The notes: generated from the letters alone by a model not told the origin. Numbered from the stretch's first letter, positions 33,814 to 42,270 are shown. The stretch is DNA of 49,447 nucleotides from Devosia sp. (GCF_014860165.1 NZ_JACZKG010000013.1:1-49447); one strand, 5' to 3'. A program made the numbers and translations.

Positions 33814-34248
33814 TCAGGGGCAGGCCTGGACGAAGGCCGTCACGTTGCCGGCACCGGCCTGGGTGACATTGGCGTTGCAACCATTGCCGACCTGGACACC
33901 GGCGGCGACGTTGCCATTGCCGTCCTGGGTCAGGACTGCGGTGTGGTTGTCGCCGAACTGGCCGACGCCGGCGGCATTGTTCCAGCCATTCTGCAGCACG
34001 TCGCCATAGTTGTTGTTGCCCTGCTGGCCGATGGCGCTGACATTGTTGCCGCCGGTCTGGTTGGAAACGCCGGTGTTCCAGTTGCCGGTCTGCTTGACGC
34101 CGAACTTGTTGTTCCAGCCGAGCTGGCTGCCGCCGGCGGCGTTGCCGAAGCCGAACTGGTCGACGAAGATGTCGTTGGACATGGCGGGGGCAGCCGAAGC
34201 GGCGATGGCGACGGCGGCGACTGCAGTGATGATGAGCTTGCGGATCAT
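33814..34248 (-). CDS. csgA: Major curlin subunit
   Basis: Secreted amyloid fibre subunit of 144 residues. Signal peptide (LIITAVAAVAIAASAAPAM), then about five and a half 22-residue curlin repeats (QTGNWNTGVSNQTGGNN, QQGNNNYGDVLQNGWNN, QFGDNHTAVLTQDGNGN) with the alternating Q-x-G-x-N pattern. Two Cys, one in the fifth repeat (GNGCNANV) and one at the C terminus (VQACP), are unusual for an E. coli-type CsgA. Export would need CsgG, which is not in this window. It precedes csgH and a second curlin on the same strand. Confidence 0.9.
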   Translation of the reverse strand: MIRKLIITAVAAVAIAASAAPAMSNDIFVDQFGFGNAAGGSQLGWNNKFGVKQTGNWNTGVSNQTGGNNVSAIGQQGNNNYGDVLQNGWNNAAGVGQFGDNHTAVLTQDGNGNVAAGVQVGNGCNANVTQAGAGNVTAFVQACP

Positions 34249-34344
34249 TTTGGTCTCTCCTGTCTTGGCTGCGCTCCCTCCGAGCGCTTCTTGCCTATGA
34301 CACGAGGATTAGCCCAGTGATTTGGAACGGCTTCTGAGTGGCGA

Positions 34345-34360
34345 GTTCAGACTCCGTTCA
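34345..34360 (-). promoter_or_regulatory. Shared curlin upstream motif, copy 2
   Basis: GTTCA at 34345-34349 and 34356-34360, 11-bp period, 97 bp before csgA. It overlaps the last codons of the ABC-F gene. See copy at 33087. Confidence 0.6.
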
Positions 34361-35942
34361 TCGACAAGGTAATCGTGCGCGTAATGCCGATTGCATCGAG
34401 AAAATCGTCATCATGGCTGATCACCAGCAGCGCCCCGTCATAGCCGCGCAATCCCGCCTCGACCTGCTCGATGGCATGGATATCGAGGTGGTTGGTCGGC
34501 TCGTCCAGGATCAGCAGTTGCGGCGGATGGTTGCCGCCGATCGTGCAGGCCAACCCGGCCCGCAGCATTTCCCCACCGCTCAGGGTCCCGGTCAATTGCA
34601 GCGCGGCATCGGCGCGGAACATGAAGCGGGCCAGCGCCGAGCGGCAGGTATTCTCGTCGGCATCGGGATTGAGTGCCCGGAAATTGTCGCGGATGGACAG
34701 CGCCGGATCGAGCAGGCTCACCGTCTGGTCGAGCATCGCGTGGGGCACCAGAATCCGCGCCACACCGGCGCTGGCCGGCAGGGCGCCCGTCAGCAGCCGC
34801 AGCAGCGTGGTCTTGCCGGAACCATTGGGGCCGGTGATGGCGACGCGTTCGGGGCCGATCAGGGTCAGCGATAGGTCGCGGATGATCGGCGGCACACCCT
34901 CGGGGCCGCCCGTGAGCGCGTCGGCCTGCAGCACGGTTCGCCCCGCTGGCAGGCCGGTCGGCGTCAGCGTCACCGATAGGGGCGTCAGGATCTCGACCTT
35001 CGCCCGGGCTTCGCTGGCCGCCTCGGCGGCATCGCCGCGCAGGCGGTTGGCGAGGCGCGCATTGCCGCCGCTGGTATTCTCCGAATTCTCCTTCATGCCG
35101 CCGAGCAGGACCTTGGGAATATCGCCCTTGGCCGCCTTGCGCTTTCCGGCCCCGTCCTTGCGGGCCTTCTTCTCGGCCACCGCCTGAATCTTGCGGTCGA
35201 TATCAGCGACCCTGCGCTCGGCCGTCCCGAGTTCATGCTCGGCCGCTGCCAGTTCCAGCGCCTTGCGCTCGGCATAGTGGTCCCAGTTGCCGCCATAGCT
35301 GGTGGTGCCCAGCGTCGTGAGTTCGACAATAGCATCCATCTCGCGCAACAGGGTGCGGTCATGGCTGACGACAATTGCCGCACCGCGCCAACGATGCAGC
35401 AGGTCCACCACCGCCTGCCGTCCATCGGCATCGAGATTGTTGGTCGGTTCGTCCAGCAGGATGATGTCGGGCCGCGCCAGGATCAGCCGGGCCAAAGCCA
35501 GCCGCGTGCGCTGGCCGCCGCTCAGGCTCGTCAGCATCCTATCGGGCGCATAGGCGGGCAGACCCACATCGGCCAGCGCGCTCTCGATGCGTCCCGGCAG
35601 GGTCCAGTCGGCCTCGCCGGCATCCTCGACAGTGCCAAGGCCCTGTTCCAGCCGGTCGAGCTGCGCCAGCTCACCGGCCACGCCGAGATGGTCGGCGACC
35701 GTGTCGTCGGGCGCAACCTGCACCGACTGGTCGAGCATGCCGATGCTGCCCTGCACGGTCACCGAGCCCGTGGCGGGCTGCAGGTGGCCGGCAATGATGC
35801 GAAGCAGGGTGGATTTGCCCGTGCCGTTGCGGCCGATCAGCCCCGTCCGTTCGTTGCCGAACGACAGGTCGAGGTCGGAAAAGAGCGGCTGGTTATCTGA
35901 GGTCGAATAGGAAAGCTGGTGCAGGGAAACGGAGGCAGGCAT
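34347..35942 (-). CDS. ABC-F family ATPase
   Basis: Cytoplasmic ribosome-associated or regulatory ATPase of 531 residues with two ABC domains and no membrane segment. First domain: GRNGTGKST (~37-45), LSGGQRTRLALAR, LLDEPTNNLD (~160-170). Second: TGPNGSGKTT (~370), LSGGEMLRAGLA, LILDEPTNHLD (~480). The charged linker (~210-290, KKARKDGAGKRKAAKGD) is the ABC-F P-site tRNA interaction region. The exact subfamily cannot be assigned; it resembles Uup/YheS-like general members more than resistance factors, but that is a judgement by eye. Confidence 0.88.
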   Translation of the reverse strand: MPASVSLHQLSYSTSDNQPLFSDLDLSFGNERTGLIGRNGTGKSTLLRIIAGHLQPATGSVTVQGSIGMLDQSVQVAPDDTVADHLGVAGELAQLDRLEQGLGTVEDAGEADWTLPGRIESALADVGLPAYAPDRMLTSLSGGQRTRLALARLILARPDIILLDEPTNNLDADGRQAVVDLLHRWRGAAIVVSHDRTLLREMDAIVELTTLGTTSYGGNWDHYAERKALELAAAEHELGTAERRVADIDRKIQAVAEKKARKDGAGKRKAAKGDIPKVLLGGMKENSENTSGGNARLANRLRGDAAEAASEARAKVEILTPLSVTLTPTGLPAGRTVLQADALTGGPEGVPPIIRDLSLTLIGPERVAITGPNGSGKTTLLRLLTGALPASAGVARILVPHAMLDQTVSLLDPALSIRDNFRALNPDADENTCRSALARFMFRADAALQLTGTLSGGEMLRAGLACTIGGNHPPQLLILDEPTNHLDIHAIEQVEAGLRGYDGALLVISHDDDFLDAIGITRTITLSMNGV

Positions 35943-36105
35943 GGGCGGAATCCAGGTGAGCGATGCGGGCGAGGCAGTCGTTCAGCGTGGAATCCATTTG
36001 TACCGTCCGGTCAGTGCTGCGGATGGCGGGAAGATAGGGATGGAGGCGGGGTTGTCAAGTTTGGGGCGGCCTTACCTCTCCCCCAAAGGGAGAGGTGAAG
36101 ACAGA
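35943..36105. other. Intergenic region with repeat family B copy
   Basis: No gene seen. A hairpin with ACCTCTCCC (36074-36082) and GGGAGAGGT (36088-36096) lies 10 bp after the M32 peptidase stop and probably serves as its terminator; it matches 30229-30251. Confidence 0.65.
36074..36096. repeat. Dispersed hairpin element (repeat family B, copy 2)
   Basis: 9-bp stem with a 5-nt loop; same core as 30229-30251. Confidence 0.7.
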
Positions 36106-37596
36106 TTACGCCAGATACCGCTTCTTCAGATGCGCCTTGAAGAAATCCGCATTCAGCGGCTCCCCCGTCGCCCGTGTGATCAGGTCCGGGGTCGACCAGC
36201 GCGAGCCCTGCGTCCAGATCTGCTCGCTGCGCCACTGGTTGACGCCCCCGAATTCGCCCTTGCGAATATCCTCGCGCACACCAGGCTGTGCCTTTTCCAG
36301 CGCAGCCCATTGCTGGGCTGCAATCATGGCGCCCAAGGTGTAGCTGGGGAAATAGCCGAAGGCGCCTCCGGGCCAGTGCACGTCCTGCATCGGGCCATCC
36401 TTGGGGTCGTTGATGGTGGAGATGCCGAGATACTCGGTCATCTTGGCGTCCCAGGCCTCGGGGATCTGGCTGGCTTCCAGCTTGCCGTTGACCAGGTCCT
36501 GTTCCAGCTCGTAGCGCAGGATGACGTGAAGCGGGTAGGTGACCTCGTCGGCGTCGACGCGGATATAGCCGCGCTCGACGAAGTTCACTTCATTGAGGAT
36601 GTCGGCGATTTCCCAGCCGGGAATGGCGTCCTCGCCCAGATATTGATGCACCTGTGGCAGCATGAATTCCCAGAATTCGGGGCTGCGGGCGAGCTGCATC
36701 TCGACGAACAGGCTCTGGCTTTCATGGATACCCATGCCGCGCGCCTTGCCCAGCGGCCAATGCGACCATTCCTTGGGCAGGCCCTGCTCGTAAAGCGCGT
36801 GGCCGGTCTCATGCAGCACACCCATGAGCGAGCTCAGGAATTCATCGGTGCGATAACGCGTGGTCATGCGCACATCTGATGGAACGCCGCCACAGAAGGG
36901 GTGATGCGACACGGCCAGCGAGCCGTGGGTGAAGTCGAAGCCGACGGCGCGCATCGCGGCAAGCCCGAGTTCGCGCTGCTTTTCGATCGGGTAGGGGGCG
37001 TTGAGCGTCTTGCGCGGGCGCCTGGCGAGGCGGCGCTCCTGAGCATCGAGCGCCTCGGGCACGAAGCCCTTGAGAAAGCCCTTGAGGTCGTCAAAGACGA
37101 GGTCCAGGTCGGCTGTCCGGTTGCCGGGGTCGTACTGGTCCATCAGCGCATCATAGGGTGCCAGCTTAAGGGCGTCGGCACGCAGTTGCGCCTCCTCGCG
37201 CACCAGCTCCACCACACCTTCGAGCGCTGGCAGGAAGCTGTCCCAGTCGCCCTTGGCGCGCAGTTCGCGCCAGAGTTGTTCGGAGCGCATGGTGGCAGTC
37301 GTGCGGCGCTCGACGAACTCGGTCGGCAGGCAGGTGGCGTTGGTATATTGCCGCTTGAACTCGGCCAGGGCCAGCTTCTGGTCCTCGGTCTCGGGCCTGG
37401 TGGCCTCGATCCAGTCGGCGATCTCAGGGGCCGTGGCCTGGGCGTGATACATGCCGGCCAGGTTCGACATGGCCTCGGCGCGTTTCTCGCCACCGCCCAC
37501 CGCCATATGGGTGGCTTCGTCGGCGCCCAGGATCGACAGCGCATGCTCCAGCGCTTCGAGCTTGCGGCCGAGATCATCGAGTTTCTGGAAGGACAT
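36106..37596 (-). CDS. Carboxypeptidase M32 family metallopeptidase
   Basis: Cytoplasmic zinc carboxypeptidase (thermostable carboxypeptidase 1 family), 496 residues from ATG 37596 with GGAG 8 nt upstream. Zinc motif HETGH at ~262-266 (GVLHETGHALYEQGLP), with family blocks HHPFCGGVPSDVRMTTRY before it, GIHESQSLFVE (third zinc ligand Glu) and HVILRYELEQDLVNG (~388-402) after it. All expected active-site residues are present. The upstream 18 codons of open frame lack support. Not obviously linked to its neighbours. Confidence 0.93.
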   Translation of the reverse strand: MSFQKLDDLGRKLEALEHALSILGADEATHMAVGGGEKRAEAMSNLAGMYHAQATAPEIADWIEATRPETEDQKLALAEFKRQYTNATCLPTEFVERRTTATMRSEQLWRELRAKGDWDSFLPALEGVVELVREEAQLRADALKLAPYDALMDQYDPGNRTADLDLVFDDLKGFLKGFVPEALDAQERRLARRPRKTLNAPYPIEKQRELGLAAMRAVGFDFTHGSLAVSHHPFCGGVPSDVRMTTRYRTDEFLSSLMGVLHETGHALYEQGLPKEWSHWPLGKARGMGIHESQSLFVEMQLARSPEFWEFMLPQVHQYLGEDAIPGWEIADILNEVNFVERGYIRVDADEVTYPLHVILRYELEQDLVNGKLEASQIPEAWDAKMTEYLGISTINDPKDGPMQDVHWPGGAFGYFPSYTLGAMIAAQQWAALEKAQPGVREDIRKGEFGGVNQWRSEQIWTQGSRWSTPDLITRATGEPLNADFFKAHLKKRYLA

Positions 37597-37682
37597 GCGG
37601 GTTACTCCGGAGTTTGACCAAGGTCTTTCACAGAGCGCAATTTCGATCAAGCCGCCGCGGGCCGATGGGCTATGCTGGGGTC

Positions 37683-38048
37683 ATGACCGACGACAGCACC
37701 ATCAAGATCCGCCCGCACAGCGTCAGTGGCGTCATGGTTGACCAGACGATGCTCCTGCCCAGCGCCGAAGCGATCGTCCGTCAAATTCTGGCCGTGCCCG
37801 TGGGCGAGACCCGCTCGCTGGCGCAATTGCGCGAGGCGCTTGCGCAGCAATATGGCGCAGAGGCGACCTGCCCGGTCACGACGCAGCGCATGATCAAGGT
37901 GGTAGCCGCCAAGTCCGTTGCCGACCACCAGGCAGGGCGCCAGGCGGTGCCGTTCTGGCGCGTGGTGGATCCCGACAAGCCCAATGGCAAAAAGCTTCCG
38001 GGCGGCAGCGAATTCATCCTGGCGCGCCGCAAGGAAGAGAAGGCTTAG
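37683..38048 (+). CDS. MGMT-like DNA-binding-domain protein lacking the acceptor cysteine
   Basis: Small protein of 121 residues that resembles the DNA-binding half of O6-alkylguanine-DNA alkyltransferase: IVRQILAVPVGETRSLAQLREAL (~30-55) corresponds to the winged-helix start, and AVPFWRVVDPDKPNGKKLPGG (~90-110) aligns with the PCHRV active-site segment. The acceptor Cys is Phe here and the following His is Trp (PFWRV for PCHRV), so it cannot act as an alkyltransferase; alkyltransferase-like proteins have PWHR instead. Recognition is by eye. ATG 37683 preferred; upstream frame overlaps the divergent M32 gene's promoter. Confidence 0.5.
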   Translation: MTDDSTIKIRPHSVSGVMVDQTMLLPSAEAIVRQILAVPVGETRSLAQLREALAQQYGAEATCPVTTQRMIKVVAAKSVADHQAGRQAVPFWRVVDPDKPNGKKLPGGSEFILARRKEEKA

Positions 38049-38079
38049 CCCGCCCGTTCGCAGCCTGACACAAAGGGGA

Positions 38080-38107
38080 AGAGGCGCAGCCGGGGGACTG
38101 CGCCTCT
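38080..38107. terminator. Bidirectional terminator-like hairpin
   Basis: AGAGGCGCAG and CTGCGCCTCT form a 10-bp stem 32 bp after the MGMT-like gene and before the convergent flgH; no T-run. The other 110 bp of the gap show a further GC hairpin near 38175-38200 and no gene. Confidence 0.6.
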
Positions 38108-38217
38108 GGTATAGGCCGGGTCTGTTCTGGAGCCGACCGGGCAGGGCCTTCTGGCGTCTGCCGGGGAGCCCGGCCGCGCCTTGGGGGACGCGCGGCGGGG
38201 AAAGGGATGCGGCGCCG

Positions 38218-38955
38218 CTAGAAGGGCAGGATGGCGTCCATCGCCTGCTGGCCGTAGCGCGGCTGCTGCATATTGGTGATCTGGCCGCGGCCGCCGTAGG
38301 AGATGCGGGCTTCGGCGATCTTGGACGAGAGGATCGTGTTGTTGGCCTGGATATCGGAGGGCCGCACGATGCCGGCGACGATCAGGTCGCGCACTTCGAA
38401 ATTGACCCGCACTTCCTGGCGCCCCTCGATGACCAGGTTTCCATTGGGCAGGACCTGCGTGACGACGGCAGCGACCGAGGTTTCGAGGCTTTCCGAGCGA
38501 TTGACCGAGCCGTTGCCGCGATTGGTGAGGCCGGAGTCGAACTCGATCATGGCCGACGGGTCGATGCTGCCGGCGCTGATATTGTCGACGGCGACGCCGA
38601 AGATGCCGCCCATGCCGGCCGAGTTGGTCGAGGTGCGGTTGGATTGCGTCGTGTTGGCGATCTTGGCGCTGTCGTCGATGGTCACCATCACGGTCAGGAT
38701 GTCGCCGATGCGGTGGGCGCGCTCATCCTTGAAGAAGCCCCTGGCCGAGGTGCGGTAGAGCGAATTGGCCTGGTAGGTGTCCGAGATGGCCTCGGGCATG
38801 GGCATATGGACGGGCTGGTAGCCGGCGGTGGTCGTCGGGTCGGCGATGGCAGTCAGCGGCGGCGCCTGGCCGACGCTGGCGAGCTGGTCCATGGTGTTGC
38901 ATGCGGCGAGGCTGGCCGTGAGCGTCAGGAGGGCGGCGAGTTTGAAGAGGTTCAT
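38218..38955 (-). CDS. flgH: Flagellar L-ring lipoprotein FlgH
   Basis: Outer-membrane L-ring subunit, 245 residues from ATG 38955 (AGGAG 9 nt upstream). Lipoprotein signal peptide with lipobox LAAC, lipidated Cys19. Family blocks: RTSARGFFKDERAHRIGDILTVMV, TSVAAVVTQVLPNGNLVIEGRQEVRVN, and EVRDLIVAGIVRPSDIQANNTILSSKIAEARISY. The C-terminal tail is YGQQAMDAILPF. Last gene of flgF-flgG-flgA-flgH. Confidence 0.95.
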   Translation of the reverse strand: MNLFKLAALLTLTASLAACNTMDQLASVGQAPPLTAIADPTTTAGYQPVHMPMPEAISDTYQANSLYRTSARGFFKDERAHRIGDILTVMVTIDDSAKIANTTQSNRTSTNSAGMGGIFGVAVDNISAGSIDPSAMIEFDSGLTNRGNGSVNRSESLETSVAAVVTQVLPNGNLVIEGRQEVRVNFEVRDLIVAGIVRPSDIQANNTILSSKIAEARISYGGRGQITNMQQPRYGQQAMDAILPF

Positions 38956-38977
38956 TGGTCTGTTCTCCTGAAGGCTA

Positions 38978-39922
38978 CTAGAGGCCGGCCAGCGCCAGCG
39001 GGTCGGCGCTGACTTCGACGGCACCGGCCGAGATGGCGGTGGCGCTGATGACGCGCTTGGACATGAGGTTGATGACCTGGACCAGTCCGCCTGCGGCGGC
39101 GCCGGTCACGGCCTGACCCTTGACGGTCAGCGTCATCGGGCCGTTGCGGAAGTAGATGGTGACGGCATCGTTCTTGCTGATCAGCAGGGGAACGCTGACA
39201 TCGGTGGCCTTGAGCATCATGCCTTCCCGGCTCTGGCGAACCAGGGACTTGCCGACCACGTCTTCCAGCCGCGCGACGCCGGTGCTTTCGACGAATTTGA
39301 GCGGCACAGGGCGCATCTCGATATTGTCTGCCGAGAGCAGCGTGCCCGCCGGCAGGCTGGCATTGATGTGCGGGGCCGCAATCATCAGCTCGATGCTCCC
39401 GGACACGTCGAGCGGCTGCTCGATGCCGGCTATGGCGAAGCGGGCGGTGAAGGCGCCGCTGCCGGGCAGGTAGCGCAGGCTGATGACGCTGGCAGGCTCG
39501 GCCACGGCCTCGGCATTGAGCGGCTTGACCGGCACCGAGAACAGCGTGTCGACGGTCATGCCCTTGCTGATAATGCCGCGTGCGGACAGGTCTGCGGTGA
39601 TAAGGTCGGTGAGCACCGCCTCATCGATGACGGCAGCGGCGCGGCTCACCCGGACGCCGTCGAGGCCTCCGGTCTCGAACTCCTCGATGCCGATGCGGGC
39701 CAGTGCCGCAACGATATCGGTGACGCTGACCATGCCGCTGGTGCCGGGATTGGGTGCGCGGAACAGCGGCTGCTCGGCAATTGGGCCGGCGGCATCGAAC
39801 ATGTCGCCGATTGTCACTATGGGCGCGGTGACCACGATGTCGGACTTGAGCACCGGTGCGGCCCAGGCGGCGCCTGATAGCAGCAGTGCGGCGAAGGTGG
39901 TGATGGCGGAACGCAGGATCAT
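38978..39922 (-). CDS. flgA: Flagellar P-ring assembly chaperone FlgA
   Basis: Periplasmic chaperone for P-ring formation by FlgI, 314 residues from ATG 39922 (AGGAG 8 nt upstream). Signal peptide (TTFAALLLSGAAWA), then a long N-terminal part and the C-terminal SAF domain (GTLLSADNIEMRPVPLKF, VGKSLVRQSREGMMLKATDV, LTVKGQAVTGAAAGGLVQVINLMSKRVI). Longer than enteric FlgA (about 220), as in other alphaproteobacteria. Start of the open frame at 39940 is less likely. Confidence 0.92.
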   Translation of the reverse strand: MILRSAITTFAALLLSGAAWAAPVLKSDIVVTAPIVTIGDMFDAAGPIAEQPLFRAPNPGTSGMVSVTDIVAALARIGIEEFETGGLDGVRVSRAAAVIDEAVLTDLITADLSARGIISKGMTVDTLFSVPVKPLNAEAVAEPASVISLRYLPGSGAFTARFAIAGIEQPLDVSGSIELMIAAPHINASLPAGTLLSADNIEMRPVPLKFVESTGVARLEDVVGKSLVRQSREGMMLKATDVSVPLLISKNDAVTIYFRNGPMTLTVKGQAVTGAAAGGLVQVINLMSKRVISATAISAGAVEVSADPLALAGL

Positions 39923-39936
39923 CAGAAGTGCTCCTA

Positions 39937-40722
39937 TCAACGCAGCTGGCTGGTGGCCTGCATCATCTGGTCGGCGCCGGAGATGACGCGGGCGTTCATC
40001 TCGTAGGCGCGCTGGGCAGCGATGAGGTCGGCGATTTCGGTGACGGAATTGACGTTGGCCATTTCGAGATAGCCCTGCAGCAGGTCCCCGGCGCCGTCGG
40101 CATTGGGCACGGCTACCTGGGCCGGGCCGCTGGCTGCGGTTTCGAGGAACAGGTTGTCGCCCATCGATTCCAGGCCCGACTTGTTGACGAAGCGGGCGAG
40201 CTGGAGCTGTCCGAGCTGGGTCGGGGCGGCGTCGTTGTCGAGATAGGCGCTGACCGTGCCGTCGGGGGCGATGGCGACGCCGTCGGCCGTGCCCGGAATG
40301 GTGATGCCCGGATCGATGGGATAGCCCGTGGACGTCACGATCTGGCCCTCGGGCGAGCGTTCGAAGGAGCCGTCACGCGTATAGCCGGTGCGGCCGTCCG
40401 GCAGCTGCACCATGAAGAAGCCCTCGCCGCGGATGGCCACGTCGAGATCGCGCTCGGTGATGTTGACCGTGCCCTGGCTCATGACGCGCGGGGTCGAGAC
40501 AGTGCGCACGCCCGAACCGATTTCGAGGCCCGCCGGGATCAGGGTGCCCTGGTCCGAGGTGGGCGAGCCGGCGCGGGTGATCTGCTGGTAGAGCAGGTCC
40601 TCGAACTCGGCGCGCTGGCGCTTGTAGCCGGTGGTCCGCATATTGGCGATGTTGTTGGAGATGACTTCGACGTTGCGTTCCTGGGCGCTCATGCCGGTCG
40701 ATGCGATATAGAGGGCTTTCAT
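39937..40722 (-). CDS. flgG: Distal rod protein FlgG
   Basis: Rod subunit, 261 residues, exported by the flagellar type III system. N-terminal MKALYIASTGMSAQERNVEVISNNIANMRTTGYKRQR is a near-perfect FlgG start, with the FlgG-specific segment (FEDLLYQQITRAG) and C-terminal NSVTEIADLIAAQRAYEMNARVIS. GAGG 7 nt before the start; 14 bp after flgF. Confidence 0.96.
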   Translation of the reverse strand: MKALYIASTGMSAQERNVEVISNNIANMRTTGYKRQRAEFEDLLYQQITRAGSPTSDQGTLIPAGLEIGSGVRTVSTPRVMSQGTVNITERDLDVAIRGEGFFMVQLPDGRTGYTRDGSFERSPEGQIVTSTGYPIDPGITIPGTADGVAIAPDGTVSAYLDNDAAPTQLGQLQLARFVNKSGLESMGDNLFLETAASGPAQVAVPNADGAGDLLQGYLEMANVNSVTEIADLIAAQRAYEMNARVISGADQMMQATSQLR

Positions 40723-40736
40723 GGCATATCCTCAGG

Positions 40737-41477
40737 TTAGCTATTGGCGTCGCCGAGACGCTGGATGGCGCTGCGGCGCAGCTCGTCCTGCTTCTGGGCC
40801 AGGTTCGCCGCGGACTCGTAAGCCCGGGTCACCCGGATCATTTCGGCCATCTCGGCAACGCCCGAGACGTTGGATTTTTCGGTGAAGCCCTGCATGGTGC
40901 GGGTATTGGTAGCGGCGACCGGAGTGCCGCCGGCAAACAGGTTGTTGCCCTCGCGGGTCAGCGCCTGCGGATCGGCGAATTCGACCAGGCGCAACCGACC
41001 TTTCGGGCCGGCGCTGGAGCTGACCGTGCCATCGGCGGCGATCAGGATGCCATTTTCATCGGGGCCGAACTGGATGGGGCCACCTTCGCCGAGCACAGGG
41101 TTGCCGTTGAGATCGACCAGCGTGCCATTGGCGCTGAGCTGGAACGCGCCGGACTTGGTCCAGCGCTCGCCGGCGGCGGTCTGCACGGCGAAGAAGCCGT
41201 CGCCGTTGAGGCCGACGTCGAGCTCGTTGCCGGTCTGCACCATGGCGCCGCCGCTGAGGTCGTGCATGGTGGCCCAGTCCTGGACGTAGGACAGCGGCTG
41301 ATCGAGGCGCGGAAAGTCCTGATCGCGGGCGACCGGCATCACATATTCCTCGAACAGGATGTTCTCGGACTTGAAGCCGGTCGTGTTGATGTTGGCCATG
41401 TTGTTGGCCACCACATCCATCTGCCGCTGCAGCGCGATCTGCCTGGAAAGGCTGATCAGTTGCGCATTCTCGATCAT
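40737..41477 (-). CDS. flgF: Proximal rod protein FlgF
   Basis: Rod subunit of 246 residues, first gene of flgF-flgG-flgA-flgH. N-terminal NAQLISLSRQIALQRQMDVVANNMANINTTGFKSE, C-terminal NVSGVAEMAEMIRVTRAYESAANL. The gene order is that of Caulobacter. A sigma54 promoter lies 72-88 bp upstream and FlbD-like sites further up. Confidence 0.95.
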   Translation of the reverse strand: MIENAQLISLSRQIALQRQMDVVANNMANINTTGFKSENILFEEYVMPVARDQDFPRLDQPLSYVQDWATMHDLSGGAMVQTGNELDVGLNGDGFFAVQTAAGERWTKSGAFQLSANGTLVDLNGNPVLGEGGPIQFGPDENGILIAADGTVSSSAGPKGRLRLVEFADPQALTREGNNLFAGGTPVAATNTRTMQGFTEKSNVSGVAEMAEMIRVTRAYESAANLAQKQDELRRSAIQRLGDANS

Positions 41478-41548
41478 TGCTGATCCCCGGAATGTTTACG
41501 TCCCCGAGACTGCCAGCTTCCCCAAGCGTGCCGCCTCGCCGTTTACAT

Positions 41549-41565
41549 TGCAGAAACCATGCCAA
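41549..41565 (-). promoter_or_regulatory. Sigma54 (-24/-12) promoter of flgF operon
   Basis: Minus strand TTGGCAT-GGTTT-CTGCA: GG and GC 10 nt apart; -24 element differs from TGGCAC in one base and -12 element from TTGCW in one base. Confidence 0.7.
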
Positions 41566-41639
41566 CACACAAAATTTAATAAAATCAGATAGATAGGGAA
41601 AGGTCCGGGCTAACCTTGCCGCGCTATCCTTTCCCCGCA

Positions 41640-41668
41640 CGGCAAAAGCTGCCCGGCAAATTTTGCCG
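41640..41668. promoter_or_regulatory. Tandem FlbD/ftr-like sites between flgF and fliL
   Basis: CGGCA-AAAGC-TGCCC (41640-41654) and CGGCA-AATTT-TGCCG (41654-41668) share one base and face both directions. They sit 75-105 bp upstream of the flgF sigma54 promoter and 14 bp from a CtrA-like box in front of fliL. Confidence 0.65.
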
Positions 41669-41681
41669 CTTTGGGCGCTTT

Positions 41682-41696
41682 GTAACCAATCGTTAA
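41682..41696 (+). promoter_or_regulatory. CtrA-like box upstream of fliL
   Basis: GTAA-CCAATCG-TTAA, followed by CC: one mismatch from TTAA-N7-TTAAC. It lies 68-82 bp before fliL. Confidence 0.45.
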
Positions 41697-41763
41697 CCAT
41701 CGGGCGCTTAGCTGGACGAACAGCCGGAATCGTCCGGGTAGCCTCGTATTTTGGCAGGTTGGC

Positions 41764-42270
41764 ATGGCCGCGGAAGCAGACATCGAAGAAGGCGCCCCGG
41801 CCAAGAAGGGGATACCGAAACTCTTTATCATCATCGGCGCGGCGGCGATCGTCGTGCTGCTGGGCGGCGCTGGCCTCTTCTTCTTCCTGTCGTCTTCGGC
41901 GCCGGTGGAGGATGCCGCGGCAGCCGCGAGCGGCGACCATTCTGGCGTGGCTACTGCCGGCCACACCTTCATCTTCAACCTCCCGCCGATGATCGTGAAC
42001 CTCAATGCGGAAGAGGGGCAGAAGGAAGCTTTCATGAAGCTTACCGTTGCCCTCGAAGTCGCCAACGAGGAGACCATGCTGGAGATCCAGCCGAGCATGG
42101 CCAAGGTGGTCGACGCCTTCCAGGTCTATCTGCGCGAGCTGCGCCGGTCCGATCTCGAGGGCTCGGCGGGCGTCTATCGCCTCAAGGAAGAGCTGCTGCG
42201 TCGCGTCAACGTCGCGATCTACCCGTCCAGGGTCGAGTCCATCCTGTTCAAGGAAATCCTGGTGCAGTAA
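41764..42270 (+). CDS. fliL: Flagellar basal body protein FliL
   Basis: Inner-membrane protein around the stator, 168 residues. A short charged N terminus, one membrane helix (LFIIIGAAAIVVLLGGAGLFFFL, ~20-42 region), and a periplasmic SPFH-like domain (TFIFNLPPMIVNLNAEEG, LKEELLRRVNVAI, SILFKEILVQ). Its stop TAA and the fliM start share one base. Class II-type control fits the CtrA-like box upstream. Confidence 0.93.
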   Translation: MAAEADIEEGAPAKKGIPKLFIIIGAAAIVVLLGGAGLFFFLSSSAPVEDAAAAASGDHSGVATAGHTFIFNLPPMIVNLNAEEGQKEAFMKLTVALEVANEETMLEIQPSMAKVVDAFQVYLRELRRSDLEGSAGVYRLKEELLRRVNVAIYPSRVESILFKEILVQ

